Notes under the pieces: generated by a model
What the model was told of the DNA's origin: nothing
Database searches by the model: none
Seen by the model: only the letters and a program-made list of their open reading frames with translations
Made by a program: the position numbers and the translations under genes
Shown: in pieces, positions 23,601 through 30,397 of the stretch
Numbering within the stretch: the first letter of the stretch is position 1
How the letters are laid out: each line of letters begins with the position of its first letter
IMG/VR virus record: IMGVR_UViG_3300025894_000925
Span: 25,460-89,459 of that record
Origin: a virus
Direction: 5' to 3' (one strand)
DNA length: 64,000 nucleotides

Positions 23601-24933
23601 TCCACTAGGATATAGAGTTGTGCATGATTTAACTGGAAGTCAAGAGTTATGTCCAACCGATTGGACTTCGTCTATAACATACAACAAAGGCGATTATGTA
23701 AAATACAACGGAATTTATTATGTTGCTATTGCAGATGTTAAAAATAAACTTACATTAACACCAGATACTAATGCACGTTGGAGATTTGTTTGGAAGCCTC
23801 CGGTTGCATGGAATAGTGATGCTGATTATGACAAAACGGCATACGCTACCTATAATGGACATACATATGTAACCAGGCATAAAATAGATCATAAAGGCAC
23901 AGTAGCACAAACAGCAGACTTACCGGTGTCAGCATCAAATATAGATTTTGATCTGTACTACGTAACAGCAGAATCAACACACTATTACTGGAAAGATACT
24001 GACAATGCATGGCTAGTTGCAAGTGCTGACACTTGGGTACCCAAGTCTGTCTATAGAAAAGGTGATAGCATTGTATACAATGGAACACTTTATAAATCAC
24101 GACGTGGATTTAATTACAAAACAGAAGTTGCTGATATAGCTTCATTGCCATCAACTGACCAACTTGAAAGTGATGTACATTTTGTTACAGATCAATCAAA
24201 CTATTATTACTGGAATGGCTTTAATTGGGCAGTAGCTGGATCAACTCCAGCCAACCAACCAGCTTTTTGGTTAGGATTAACACAGATTTCAGAAACGTTA
24301 GGTAGTACACCATTAAGTATGCCAATTATATGGCAACAGGTCAATGTTGAAAGTAATACAGGAACATGTCCGGTTAAATTTGCTCCAGAAACTTCACGTA
24401 AGTATTATAGAATTGCAGAAGCACGTTCAACAGTATTAACACAACCCTTTGATTGGTCGGATACTACACTACATCTACAAGATGTTAGTAAAATTCCAGA
24501 CCCAGACCCAGGACTTGGAAAACCAGGAGTACTGTATTGTCAGGGAGAAATCATATACTACTATGAAAAAGATACTGTTAATAATACCGTTGGTAGAATA
24601 CGCAGAGGTGTACTAGGAACTAGTGTACCGGCTACTATCGCAGTCGGTACTAGAGCAGACGATCTAGGATACTTACAATCATTACCAGACAGTTCAGATC
24701 ACACAGACTGGATGAATGGTTTGAATGAATTTGGATTTATTGAAGTTGGCGATTTTGACTACATTGGTCCAGGATTTGGTTATGCATTCAACCAAAGTTT
24801 CCCAGATAGTCCAAACGATGCAGACAGTGATCCAGGTGATGCACCATTCGATTACAGTATTAGTATTTCGTCGGGTGGAGGTGCATCTGAGCAAGCCACT
24901 TTCTTATCCAAAGCAACGGCTTATAACCCATGA
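11692..24933 (+). CDS. Giant modular tail/baseplate protein (4413 aa)
   Basis: A single intact frame of 13.2 kb. It sits where T4 has wedge genes 7 and 8, right after gp6. Visible modules: N-terminal phage-specific region with YYWVPDGP near residue 145; a GGTYTFKIDDPEHQFWIQT beta domain near 184-250; chitin-binding-like repeats (Y--GD-V-YNG--Y-A) near 708-745, 777-810, 1980-2027, 3803-3848, 3987-4035 and 4113-4146; FG-GAP-like propeller repeats near 2396-3040 (VAVGAGNG, CVVGAPRTD, IFVGAPDAN, LFVGAPSE); and a GEGYTVPP-V glycine-rich module near 3710-3800. It probably combines wedge scaffold and carbohydrate-binding functions. No enzymatic motif is recognised. Confidence 0.85.
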   Translation: MAIVKTVNFLPEVFRTETNKKFLNATLDQLVSEPNFTKVNGYIGRKFSPTYKTNDNYVAEPSITRQNYQLEPAVVVKDKDTDTIDFFSSYVDLLQQIQYNGGIIDNHNRLFSNESYSFDGLFDYDKFTNFKNYYWVPDGPASVDVFAGNVETSEDYSVTRNLSVSGFNFSEKGIESNPVLVLARGGTYTFKIDDPEHQFWIQTEPGTSGVRTNQSNISTREVFGVENNGTDDGTVTFKVPLADAQNRFTLMDTIEQVDIASGIHYDEIQGVLLSQFLKTHQNGIDGAQTYANLHNKSMVFVTNDDVVTDIEWTNNEFFDMLRYGIATDDQVVPFNIRRNIWRVTLIATSDIDLDTGLADDYIITLVPSTAVAFDEKVYVKNGIASGTKEYYLDFDNTYHEVPVITSILDRLYYQDSTSDVFFGEIRVVDADNFTIDVAQDIIGQISYASPNGVEFTNGLKILFNDSVTPARWANKEYYVEGVGRSIRLISVADLTPNETYAIGGLNTPDYITINRGSYDLNGWSRSNRWFHIDVLTKTAELNKEVLIYTFTFDPNLNNEFVPIPDDVQVVTTLRSKVAIQNLAYEYNPDQIFYAYGEDNFFQLQSDGVTLVELPNYRAKNTSLPDQEFRAKRPVIEFEHSLRLLNFGIQAIEPVDYLDFTVKDAFSDIERSGSIYSNISHYLKGSVVISGTSVYGAIKNTQTLPTDTVVWKEHFPLIPFDDSRTYQKGERMAYNNKAYEALQNVGINVVPAVENIGTTWFELFAYSVYDTSTANTILAEEYVIYNGIAYEAKENIAQDPTTSSSWELLFSLQDNKSIIFANEEDPEIRKRVYTISLVTIAGSPTIHLEEKAGSRLLEDGDVVIVLSGKNSKKNYHYDGNLWYEGQLKTKVNESPLFDVFDSNDISFSNTTTYPNTTFTGTTLFQYKQGTGTVNDNVLGFPVSYRNFNSISDLEFEATYNSDTFTSSIALDTVSKSINTGFLIKNYTKTNKEYRNTWVKNKEESKQFQILTFEFDGLTNYFEIDIISDEVVTMPNIKVWVKNTLLSRGNFTLELIGEKLCVVINPTFLTQEFDKVDILLYSRKSISQQGYYEVPSNLDFNSKNSDFSSLTLGQLKDHISKLEENTNVIYEATGAFSSQRDIYYKDSSGTILQHGFPLLYSNLFLTQDNTNFIESIEFSSREYTKFKNKFLELSGQIASIDSKTTEQHVDAIIDAINLTKDSSFPFYHTDMLPYGNNRTIYADTVINPNLKQFDLPSVFNDDQLGNTAILVYVNDVQLVKGKDYYFPQDRSAVIINENYTLVVDDKIRIAVYHNTDGCYLPATPSKLGLFPAFRPLKFKDDNYQTPIFVIQGHDGSIIPAFNDFRDDLLLEFERRIYNNIKIDYSTNIFDINTYIPGNFRDTDYTEVEWERIISRSFLKWAGANQVDYSTNSFFQSNDPWSWNYKDQLNKLDDTKLPGSARAVYLSVFDTVRPHTHPWEMLGFSIIPSWWEDRYGKAPYTGGNLLLWEDLEKGYIYAGNRAGYDDNYKRPGLTSIIPVDEYGVLKSPDQFIVRALNPPKLNQSFSVGSVGPAEFSWRRSSDYPFAVQRGLSLLKPAFYFGSLLNIKRYYRDSKLKQLVNVSTLKRISPDTVVVPDSVIPATANTEESRNFVAGYLNWIVDYMKYRGIDPQTTLTKQFKNIDVQLGYKTASFTGKNYINVLAEQSSPTSNNESIIVPDENYKIILNKSTPVRKLVYSGVVVERSGNGFTISGYDLTNPYFPIIPSIADNENHTLVVLDRRAVVYHNYQRKKILVPYGHEFANVQQVCDFLISYGRYLVGQGFTFNVNDPALNEQRNWELSCKEFLSWEQQEWAPGSILILSPTFDRIEVNTTGGTIDHITNESNGNKVLNQNFGVIKNTEFTINRQPGEFSLETLNNNTICLFEGRIVQFEHALVFDNTTVFNDIIYLPELGNRQFRLKVVGNKTADWTGELAPAGFVYNDPKIDVWVTNTDYKKGSLVTFKGNYYVALNNVIGSDEFDLNNWQQVDRFAIKTGLLPNFAFNAQKFVNLYNIEDMPVDESLQQFSTGLIGLRNRKYLADLNLDFQSQTKFYQGFIKEKGSNNSITALTSASFNNISSKIDTYEEWAVRVGEYGSLESDAQIEIELDDSKLTDNPSSLQLLDNLDPDIPDIISVKSAGLYKKTGAKFEKNIFHSRSDDSDYSKDIAKAGFVNSADIDATLYDITNFNALNTHLKKLGDGFKIWVAKDFDLDWNVYRLTASDAAPETISFEIDGVMSIDFTEPHNLKVNEVFCIKGFDASYDGFYRVKSVEGQQTVLVAMYQGEDFLKEARSISNDTGILFEMDSMRIENPMLLDTVAPKRGWKNGDRVWVENFDDTEKWGVYEKQNNWTQSQELNSEGSDYVGNDGYGGATKINIHGDLIAVGAGNGQNGRVNIFSLLPEGKFAQTAKLIPYQHTGTFTGYGDAVDLSGYVCVVGAPRTDPGIAFVHNFRVSEKEHGVQILPAPAGSSSTEGFGKAVRISEDSNWIFVGAPDANKVYVYHKKNNVEFNQITLTSSTTPALVHDGVSAGETYDIGWTPTNINSVVVKASATNILTPGIDYTITGSVITIIPAIDTNITSLEITQAPYYAEQNTINGADPSLGTPGINADAEFGKFLYCNKDGSELFVGAPSETVGGLADAGKVYCYQRRVEFQKSNSLTTSYTPTPDITSMANVYVGEQELLDGTSYTDALSSTSEIILTETVESGQKIKFSSTHWDKVQELTAPSEDNIANTLFGSQIAVDSSGAGVYVTAPGYKTSFYDSGKVYRYTKKNRYLGKATAKVANPSLTAGDNLYVNGFRITLNDTSIETLSEQINASGIPGISSSIANGLLTIESTSKLKRNKLFVTGMDHTICDDLDIGKFEYEQTIAVPGGARSESFGLSISVGDSDETLLIGSGNSKTLQALIIDKAEDTTESTTTFDGNSTAFIDQIFGSNAYIYELFENKETHVSNTGLQIFAQKFDLIKNRRFDFFGLGLDLKNQYIIVGDPGDDNIVPNGGTAWLYKTNNTRIWSRTRQEGTHVDIDTLSRMLIYSKESNSIISNFDYIDPAKGKVLGQAEINLDYKTATDPAFYTTNPSSRVDVQVDENMHWGEDQVGTTWWDLSLVRYVDYEQDSLTYRIKNWGKLFPGSVVSVSEWIESTVKPSEYTSLTDADGVPKYTGEGTFVTTTAVDESTGIVKEKYYYWVTNKNSAINKTRSIVGIAEMIEQPELQGIPYAALVAENAISLYNVNDKLSGTDTVLQIRYDKIRNSNTVHTEYELIQEGNPDSNIPESIISKLIDSLAGEDSSGFVVPDSGLLEQDRYGINVRPRQTMIINRQEALKNFVGSANAVLIKHPIRQQKILTRLLSSEPVPGVTEFDSVVDIYDELAYLDLTALSAGHRVYVKVDSTIENRWSIYTLNSANDFVLTRVQSYDTNFFWDYVDWYAEGWSVTNRPDYTVDYEADVKKLSLVPAGSVIKVRYNQIGTFTLYRTINYNDVNNLTLIGLGNGTVQITDKLYDSSKYTLGFATENFDSERFDINPSVEIRNIFNALRFDIYIGELREEFNKLFFTLVYYILYTQRNTDWIFKTSFITVFHQLRELTQYPSYVKDNQNYYIDYINEVKPYRSKIREYLISYAGNDTFFGNVSDFDLPSYYEETIDAFRSPSGEGINDNTLLEQTQYQDWVSNKALTLESIQVAQGGEGYTVPPVVTVNDGVTGALSSVKPIAKINPSTGKVTSITFSGTYTFNSSPIININGNGTGGKAYPVMVNNKVRGLNTTIKFDRTTYRSNLVKWTSTLDVVSGDYVYYQNEIYQATQDVPASTIFDFRFFTQLSHEYGNALDRIVAYYVNEDGVAGEDLLTNLIIGINYPGVIVTGLKFSDENVAGDFIDSYIQSTYLDTALGTRAEDISIDGGAFVDKYSSHAPEELVPGINFDTLILSVFTRVTDNTGAIVSGPPLGYRVVHDLTGSQELCPTDWTSSITYNKGDYVKYNGIYYVAIADVKNKLTLTPDTNARWRFVWKPPVAWNSDADYDKTAYATYNGHTYVTRHKIDHKGTVAQTADLPVSASNIDFDLYYVTAESTHYYWKDTDNAWLVASADTWVPKSVYRKGDSIVYNGTLYKSRRGFNYKTEVADIASLPSTDQLESDVHFVTDQSNYYYWNGFNWAVAGSTPANQPAFWLGLTQISETLGSTPLSMPIIWQQVNVESNTGTCPVKFAPETSRKYYRIAEARSTVLTQPFDWSDTTLHLQDVSKIPDPDPGLGKPGVLYCQGEIIYYYEKDTVNNTVGRIRRGVLGTSVPATIAVGTRADDLGYLQSLPDSSDHTDWMNGLNEFGFIEVGDFDYIGPGFGYAFNQSFPDSPNDADSDPGDAPFDYSISISSGGGASEQATFLSKATAYNP

Positions 24934-24939
24934 TAAATA
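24932..24939 (+). promoter_or_regulatory. Putative late promoter box GATAAATA at the end of the giant gene
   Basis: GATAAATA overlaps the stop codon of the giant tail gene (TGA 24931-24933). If used, transcription would begin near 24945. That supports translation of the next gene from the ATG at 24975 rather than from the upstream ATG at 24930, which would lie before the transcript start. Confidence 0.5.
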
Positions 24940-24974
24940 ATGATAATACAACAGTAGAGCAGGATACTGATAAT

Positions 24975-25628
24975 ATGAAAAATGATACAAAAACAACTAG
25001 AGTGCCCGACGAACAAGGTGGTTTCCATCTTCAAGGGCATATCAAAATACACGATCCAGATTCTGGTGAAGTATTTGTTAATAAACGTAATGCAATTCAT
25101 TATGAAAACATAAGTGAAGCACTAGCGTTCAATTTAGCAAATAAAAATAGTAATTACGTTTACGAAATGCATTTTGGAAATGGTGGCACAACTGTTAATG
25201 CTACTGGTGTTATTACATACAACCCTGCAAACACCAATGCACAGAACAGTAGTTTATACAATCCAACATACAGTAAAATTGTAGACGATACAGACAGTAA
25301 CAACCTTGATGCAACAAGGAATAAAATGGAAATTAGACACACACCAGGTCAGCCATATACAGATATATTAGTAACATGCTTACTTGATTATGGTGAACCA
25401 AGTGATCAAAGTGCATTTGATAACGTACAAGATTTAAACGGAGATTATGTGTTTGATGAATTAGGTCTAAGAGCCAGGAGTACAGATGGTACAAGCGGAT
25501 TAACAACAACAGGCAAACTACTTACTCACGTTGTGTTTCACCCCGTGCAAAAGTCATTGAATAGACTTATCCAAATCGATTATACTGTTAGAATTCAAAC
25601 ATTAACAAATCTAAGTAGTATTAGTTGA
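24975..25628 (+). CDS. Tail fibre/baseplate-associated structural protein
   Basis: The product has 217 residues from ATG 24975; an in-frame ATG at 24930 would add 15 Asn/Asp/Thr-rich residues. I prefer 24975 because AGGA lies 10 nt before it and a late-promoter box sits at 24932-24939. The C-terminal half has DELGLRARSTDG, then LLTHVVFHPVQKSLNRLIQIDYTVRI, an arrangement seen in tail-fibre hinge and baseplate-attachment proteins of T4-like phages. Placed between the giant protein and the fibre genes, it likely helps attach fibres. The exact counterpart is unknown. Confidence 0.6.
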   Translation: MKNDTKTTRVPDEQGGFHLQGHIKIHDPDSGEVFVNKRNAIHYENISEALAFNLANKNSNYVYEMHFGNGGTTVNATGVITYNPANTNAQNSSLYNPTYSKIVDDTDSNNLDATRNKMEIRHTPGQPYTDILVTCLLDYGEPSDQSAFDNVQDLNGDYVFDELGLRARSTDGTSGLTTTGKLLTHVVFHPVQKSLNRLIQIDYTVRIQTLTNLSSIS

Positions 25629-25641
25629 GGAATAGAATAAA

Positions 25642-27450
25642 ATGTCATACGTTATAAACAGAACCAATGGTGATATATTAATTAACTTACCCGATGGTGC
25701 ATTGGATAATAGTACAGGATTGTCGCTGGTTGGTCGAAATTATATCGGCTATGGCGAAATCCAACAAGAAAACTTTATTAAGTTGTTAGAGAACTTTGCA
25801 AATTCAACAAGACCTAGTCAAGCAATGACAGGGCAACTTTGGTATGATACAGCAACTGGTTCTTTGAAATATTACAACGGTAGTGTTTTTAAACCAATTA
25901 GTAACTTGACAGTGGCAGGTGAATTAGGCAGGCCTTTAAATACTAATATTGGCGACCAATGGTTCAACACTGATCAAAACGAATTTTATATGTGGAATGG
26001 TACAAGTTGGACATTAATTGGTCCAACTGATTTATCTAGATTAGCAAGTGTCTTTATTAAAGGAACACTAACCAATGTAGCCCAGCTACCTACATCAGGA
26101 CAAGTTGCAGGCGATGCATACTTAATTGACGGTGACTTACATATTTGGGACACTGAGCGTTGGACTAATGTTGGTGAAGTACAAGGACCTACAGGCCCAG
26201 CTGGACCGCAAGGCTCTACTGGAGACCAAGGACCACAAGGAGTTGCAGGCCCAGCAGGATCAGCTGGTGTACAAGGACTTAGAGGTATTCAAGGAATACA
26301 AGGCGAACAAGGAATACAAGGTGCTACTGGACCACAAGGTGCAACTGGTGCTGAAGGTACTGATGGTACTAGTATTACTATTCTTGGAAGCGTAGCGGCT
26401 GAGGTTGATTTACCCGCATTAGGTACACTTGGAGATGGATATTTAATCAGTGGTAGTTTATATGTATGGAATGGAACAGCTTGGGAGAATGTTGGTAGTA
26501 TTCAAGGACCAACTGGACCCACAGGACCGCAAGGAATTGCAGGACCAACCGGACCACAAGGACCAGCAGGACCCACTGGCTCTCAAGGAGATGCTGGACC
26601 AACAGGTAGTCAAGGAGTTGCAGGACCCACAGGAGCAACTGGACCACAAGGACCGGCAGGACCACAAGGACCAACTGGACTTACTGGATCACAAGGAGCC
26701 ACAGGAGCTCAGGGAGCAACTGGACCACAAGGAGTTCAAGGAGTTGAAGGACCAGTTGGACCTGAAGGACCAGCAGGATCAAATGCATGGACAGAAATTA
26801 CTGGAAAACCATCTTTCGCTACTGTGGCTACCACAGGAGATTATGGAGATTTAATCAATCAGCCAGCCTTTGCTACGGTAGCCACAACTGGTGCTTACGC
26901 AGACTTAACTGGAAACACGTCTATTCCACTAGCTGGAACGGCCGCACTAACTGGTAACATAGTTCCTATTGCTAATGGTACACTGGATCTTGGATCGTCA
27001 TCTAAGACTTTTAGTACAGTCTATGCTGGCACATTCAACGGAACTTCCACTACTGCACAATACGCTGACGTTGCAGAACGTTTTCATGCAGATGGTTTAT
27101 ATGATGCAGGCACAGTGGTTGCGTTAGGCGGTGTAAATGAAATTACAGCGGCAGTTGAAGAAGCCAGTGAAGAAGTATTTGGAGTTATTAGTACTAAACC
27201 AGCACATTTAATGAATGCCGGTGCAGGTACAAACGGAACACACCCGGCTGTAGCTGTTAGCGGAAGAGTTCCTGTTAAAGTAGTAGGCAAAGTTAAAAAA
27301 GGTCAAAGACTTATAAGTGCCGGCAATGGCATTGCAAAAGGAGCGACTAAAGAAGAAATAACAAACTTGAATGTTATTGGTCGCAGTTTAGAAAATAAAG
27401 ATGATGAGGCCTTTGGAACAATTGAAGCTATTGTTCGACTAAATTCGTAA
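25642..27450 (+). CDS. Collagen-like tail fibre with C-terminal peptidase-G2-type domain
   Basis: The product has 602 residues. Residues 1-170 hold a fibre-attachment module (LVGRNYIGYGEIQQENFIKL, TGQLWYDTATG, GDQWFNTDQNEFYMWNG) shared with the fibres at 28856 and 30447. Two collagen-like Gly-X-Y runs follow, near residues 182-243 and 289-380, separated by an ~45-residue WNG-containing repeat. The C-terminal ~130 residues (ADVAERFHADG--DAGTVVALGG, then HPAVAVSGRVPVKV) match the self-cleaving peptidase-G2/intramolecular chaperone type of fibre end. AGGAATAG precedes the ATG. Likely a host-recognition fibre. Confidence 0.85.
   Translation: MSYVINRTNGDILINLPDGALDNSTGLSLVGRNYIGYGEIQQENFIKLLENFANSTRPSQAMTGQLWYDTATGSLKYYNGSVFKPISNLTVAGELGRPLNTNIGDQWFNTDQNEFYMWNGTSWTLIGPTDLSRLASVFIKGTLTNVAQLPTSGQVAGDAYLIDGDLHIWDTERWTNVGEVQGPTGPAGPQGSTGDQGPQGVAGPAGSAGVQGLRGIQGIQGEQGIQGATGPQGATGAEGTDGTSITILGSVAAEVDLPALGTLGDGYLISGSLYVWNGTAWENVGSIQGPTGPTGPQGIAGPTGPQGPAGPTGSQGDAGPTGSQGVAGPTGATGPQGPAGPQGPTGLTGSQGATGAQGATGPQGVQGVEGPVGPEGPAGSNAWTEITGKPSFATVATTGDYGDLINQPAFATVATTGAYADLTGNTSIPLAGTAALTGNIVPIANGTLDLGSSSKTFSTVYAGTFNGTSTTAQYADVAERFHADGLYDAGTVVALGGVNEITAAVEEASEEVFGVISTKPAHLMNAGAGTNGTHPAVAVSGRVPVKVVGKVKKGQRLISAGNGIAKGATKEEITNLNVIGRSLENKDDEAFGTIEAIVRLNS
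26185..26370 (+). repeat. Collagen-like Gly-X-Y codon repeat, block 1
   Basis: About 20 consecutive Gly-X-Y triplets, rich in GPQ, GPA and GIQ, inside the fibre gene. The run is interrupted before block 2 by a non-collagen insert. Such runs form trimeric shafts in phage fibres. Confidence 0.85.
26506..26781 (+). repeat. Collagen-like Gly-X-Y codon repeat, block 2
   Basis: About 30 Gly-X-Y triplets, mostly GPT, GPQ, GPA and GSQ, with strongly repetitive GGACCA/CAAGGA nucleotide units. The DNA repetitiveness makes length change by recombination likely. Confidence 0.85.
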
Positions 27451-27464
27451 ATAGGATCAACTAA

Positions 27465-28580
27465 GTGTCTAGAAAATTAATTACTTTTCCGCATCCAGGT
27501 GTTTACACTATTACTCTTCCTGAAGGAATAGAAGCATATGCAAAAGTACGATTATGGGGAGGCGGCGGCGGGGCCGGTGCCAATAGTACTGGTCAAGCAG
27601 GTGGAAGTGGTGCGGCTGGAGTTCATATAAGAACCAATTTATTTTATCTAAAAAAACATATAACTATGACAGTTGCTGTAGGTGCAGGCGGCGGACAATC
27701 TGGCTCCCATCCTGGAAGTAACTTAGCACTAGGTGGTAAGTCCTTATACGAAGAAAACGGTTTTAAAACATCTGGAGGTGCTGGCGGCTGGCACGGGCAC
27801 AAAAACTCTAATAATTCTATGGGTAGAGGTGGCGCCGGCGGAGGTGCAAGTTTAGTATTAGTTAATAACCTAGTTCTTGCCGCCGCAGGAGGCGGCGGTG
27901 GTGGTGGAGGTGCAAGTGTTGGACACGCAGGCGGCCATGGAACCACAACACCTGGTGATTACGCATTTGGCCCCGGTCAACAAGGACAGGAAATGATTGG
28001 CAATGGCGCCGGAGGCGGAGGCGGTGGTGGCGGCCCAAACTCTGGACGCGGCGGACACTTTGGTGCAGATAATGTCTCTGGTGGAGGCGGTGGAAGTTCC
28101 GGCGGATACATATTAAGTGCCACCGGTGGAGGGTTCGCTGAACTTGGAATTGGTCGTACACCAGTCAAATTTGATGATGGAACATTTAGATACGGTCAAG
28201 GTGGACTTACTAATTACGAACTTGGTGCCAACGGTTATGCTGAAATAGAATTTACAATTGGAAAGATTGGACACGTCAAAAGATCAGGTGAGTGGCAAGA
28301 AATTGTTACTGCACATCAAAAAATTAATGGAGATTGGAAAAAGATACAATCAGCTTATTTAAAAACACAAGGCGATCATTTTGCCACTGGATCTTGGAAT
28401 ATAGTTAACAACTACGGTGAAGAACCAGATTTAACTTTTGTACCCAACGATGGTATTTTTGGCCATGCTCCTGCAAGTGCTCAATATGTTGATCCACCCC
28501 CACCACCCCCACCGCCGCCAGTACGTGAACCAAACAATCCAAACACTGGTGATGGTGACTTCAGCGGCATGGATTTTTGA
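27465..28580 (+). CDS. Glycine-rich adhesin-like tail protein
   Basis: The product has 371 residues from a GTG start, 14 nt after the fibre gene. The N terminus has a beta strand pattern typical of glycine-rich-domain phage proteins (YTITLPEGIEAYAKVRLWGG). Residues ~30-215 contain many Gly-rich blocks (GGGGGAGA, GAGGGGGGGG), comparable to the polyglycine loops of T-even gp38 adhesins and other receptor-binding tips. The C terminus has a run of nine prolines followed by a short acidic tail. It is probably a fibre-tip or receptor-recognition protein; no closer identity is possible by eye. Confidence 0.7.
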   Translation: MSRKLITFPHPGVYTITLPEGIEAYAKVRLWGGGGGAGANSTGQAGGSGAAGVHIRTNLFYLKKHITMTVAVGAGGGQSGSHPGSNLALGGKSLYEENGFKTSGGAGGWHGHKNSNNSMGRGGAGGGASLVLVNNLVLAAAGGGGGGGGASVGHAGGHGTTTPGDYAFGPGQQGQEMIGNGAGGGGGGGGPNSGRGGHFGADNVSGGGGGSSGGYILSATGGGFAELGIGRTPVKFDDGTFRYGQGGLTNYELGANGYAEIEFTIGKIGHVKRSGEWQEIVTAHQKINGDWKKIQSAYLKTQGDHFATGSWNIVNNYGEEPDLTFVPNDGIFGHAPASAQYVDPPPPPPPPPVREPNNPNTGDGDFSGMDF

Positions 28581-28592
28581 TGAATAAAAGAC

Positions 28593-28600
28593 CATAAATA
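28593..28600 (+). promoter_or_regulatory. Putative late promoter box CATAAATA
   Basis: CATAAATA lies 46 nt before the small gene at 28646, in the gap after the glycine-rich adhesin gene. Confidence 0.55.
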
Positions 28601-28645
28601 GTTTATATTAAGAGAACTGTGTACAATCACATAGGAGATCAATCA

Positions 28646-28831
28646 ATGACATTCGACGAATATAAAATAGCTGTTAAAAGTAGGTATGATGCACTATCAG
28701 AAGTAGAAAAAGAACATATCAGAGAAGCAGTACGCGAAGAACATGCAACTACATTAATTAAAATTCTTGGTCCTGAATTATTTGAAGGCATGCCTAGGCT
28801 TGCACAAGCAAAGTCTCATAAGATAACATAA
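28646..28831 (+). CDS. Small hypothetical protein in the fibre cluster
   Basis: The product has 61 residues. The ATG at 28646 is preceded by AGGAGATC at good spacing; an upstream in-frame start at 28619 has no such site. The protein is mainly charged alpha helix (SRYDALSEVEKEHIREAV) with a basic C terminus. Position between fibre genes suggests a fibre assembly helper or chaperone, but this is only inference. Confidence 0.65.
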   Translation: MTFDEYKIAVKSRYDALSEVEKEHIREAVREEHATTLIKILGPELFEGMPRLAQAKSHKIT

Positions 28832-28834
28832 ATA
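28827..28834 (+). promoter_or_regulatory. Putative late promoter box CATAAATA
   Basis: CATAAATA overlaps the stop codon of the preceding small gene and lies 22 nt before the next fibre gene start. Confidence 0.5.
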
Positions 28835-28855
28835 CTACAAAGATAGAGAGCATCA

Positions 28856-30385
28856 ATGGATATTTACAAGAGTAACGGAGACTTATTTACTACACTAGCT
28901 GATGGTACAACTACCACAGTTAATGACGCACCTGTTATTCTTGCAGGGCGTAACTTTGCAGGTTATGGTAAAGTCTTAAACGAAAATACATACAAATTAG
29001 CTGAAAACTTTGCTTCCCCTAGTGCTCCAGTTGGACCAGTTACTGGGCAAGTTTGGTATAATACCGCACACAAGATACTTTATGTATTTAAAGGATCATC
29101 TGCAGGTTGGAAGCCATTGGCATCTGAAAGTATATCGCTTGAAACACCAGCAAACCCAGCAGTTGGTGATTTTTGGTGGGACACAGGTAAAGATCAATTA
29201 AAAGTATACAGCGGATCAGGCTTTAAAGTTATTGGTCCAGATTATGAAAAGAACTGGGGCGAGTCAGGATGTATACCTTTTATTGTACCTGACAACAATA
29301 CTATTCCACACGTTGTTCTTAAAATAGTTACAGGCGGCACTATTGCCGCAATTATTAACCAAGATGCTGAATTTGTTCCTCAACCAGCACTAGTTGGATT
29401 TGATACTATTAAAAACGGAATTAATATTAACAAATCAACACCAAACTTTCATTTCCACGGCATAAGCGAAGATTCAACCAAATTGGGAAATCAACTAGCA
29501 ACTGAATATGTTAGAAAGAATCAAGATAGCACAATCAATGCCAATGTAACAATCAATGGATCTCAAGGATTAAAGATTGCATCTGGTGGAACTACACACG
29601 GTAGAATATACACTGATCAAAATATTAAAAGCATAAGTTTTGATAACGAACAATTAAATGCTGATTTTGAATTCTTTATTAATTTTAATGGAACACGAAC
29701 TAGAGCAATGACTATTCAAGGAAACACAGGAGAAATCCAAGTGGGTCCAAGTTTTGCTGGTACACAACCTTCAACTGAGCAAGGAGTTGCTCATAGAGGA
29801 TATGTTACAAGTGTTAGAAGTGATATTACAGCAGATTATACAACAGCAATTAACACTGCTAAAGATGAATTAAACAATACTATTAGTAGAATTAATACTC
29901 GATTGATTTCAGCTGAAACTACTATATCAGGTCATACAGCAGATATATCAACAATCAATACAGTATTGAATACTAAAGCACCATTGAATGCCCCAGTGTT
30001 CATTGGGACACCACAAGCCGCAACACCAAACCTAACTGATAACAGTCAAAAGTTAGCAACAACGGCTTATGTTCAAGCAATCAAAGCTCAAGTTATAGCA
30101 GAAATACAAAACTGGGCACAAAATAGAGACAACGAAGTAAGATCTGAGGTAATAGCTCAAATCACACCAAAAGCACCTCTTGCATCACCTCAACTTGCAG
30201 GTCAACCATTAACGCCTACTGCAACAGCAAACCAAAGCGATCAGCAGATTGCAAATACAGAGTTTGTTACGCAGGCAATTATCAATGATGAAAAATGGCA
30301 TGGATCTAAGAAATTTGTTTCCACAGAAACGCCAGATAGTGCTACTGGAGTTGATGGAGATTTTTGGTTTGTCGTTGATCAGTAA
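28856..30385 (+). CDS. Tail fibre protein with shared attachment module
   Basis: The product has 509 residues. The N-terminal ~130 residues contain the shared module (LAGRNFAGYGKVLNENTYKLAENFA, TGQVWYNTAHKILYVFKG, GDFWWDTGKDQLKVYSGSGFKVIGP). The C terminus lacks the peptidase-G2-type domain of its paralogues. Instead it has helical segments (residues ~325-380) and repeated 'TPKAPLASPQLAGQP--PTA' and 'NTEFV/TTAYVQA' units typical of phage fibre shafts. The three paralogues may form alternative or stacked fibres. Confidence 0.8.
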   Translation: MDIYKSNGDLFTTLADGTTTTVNDAPVILAGRNFAGYGKVLNENTYKLAENFASPSAPVGPVTGQVWYNTAHKILYVFKGSSAGWKPLASESISLETPANPAVGDFWWDTGKDQLKVYSGSGFKVIGPDYEKNWGESGCIPFIVPDNNTIPHVVLKIVTGGTIAAIINQDAEFVPQPALVGFDTIKNGININKSTPNFHFHGISEDSTKLGNQLATEYVRKNQDSTINANVTINGSQGLKIASGGTTHGRIYTDQNIKSISFDNEQLNADFEFFINFNGTRTRAMTIQGNTGEIQVGPSFAGTQPSTEQGVAHRGYVTSVRSDITADYTTAINTAKDELNNTISRINTRLISAETTISGHTADISTINTVLNTKAPLNAPVFIGTPQAATPNLTDNSQKLATTAYVQAIKAQVIAEIQNWAQNRDNEVRSEVIAQITPKAPLASPQLAGQPLTPTATANQSDQQIANTEFVTQAIINDEKWHGSKKFVSTETPDSATGVDGDFWFVVDQ

Positions 30386-30397
30386 GACTACGATGTT

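Noticed and set aside
26447-26854. Long out-of-frame ORFs over the collagen-like region on both strands
   Set aside because: They arise from the repetitive Gly-X-Y codons; composition is extreme (Leu/Val or Asp/Gln/Leu only) and they have no start signals.
27644-28168. Proline-rich minus-strand ORFs opposite the glycine-rich adhesin
   Set aside because: They are antisense images of GGN codons; no ribosome sites.
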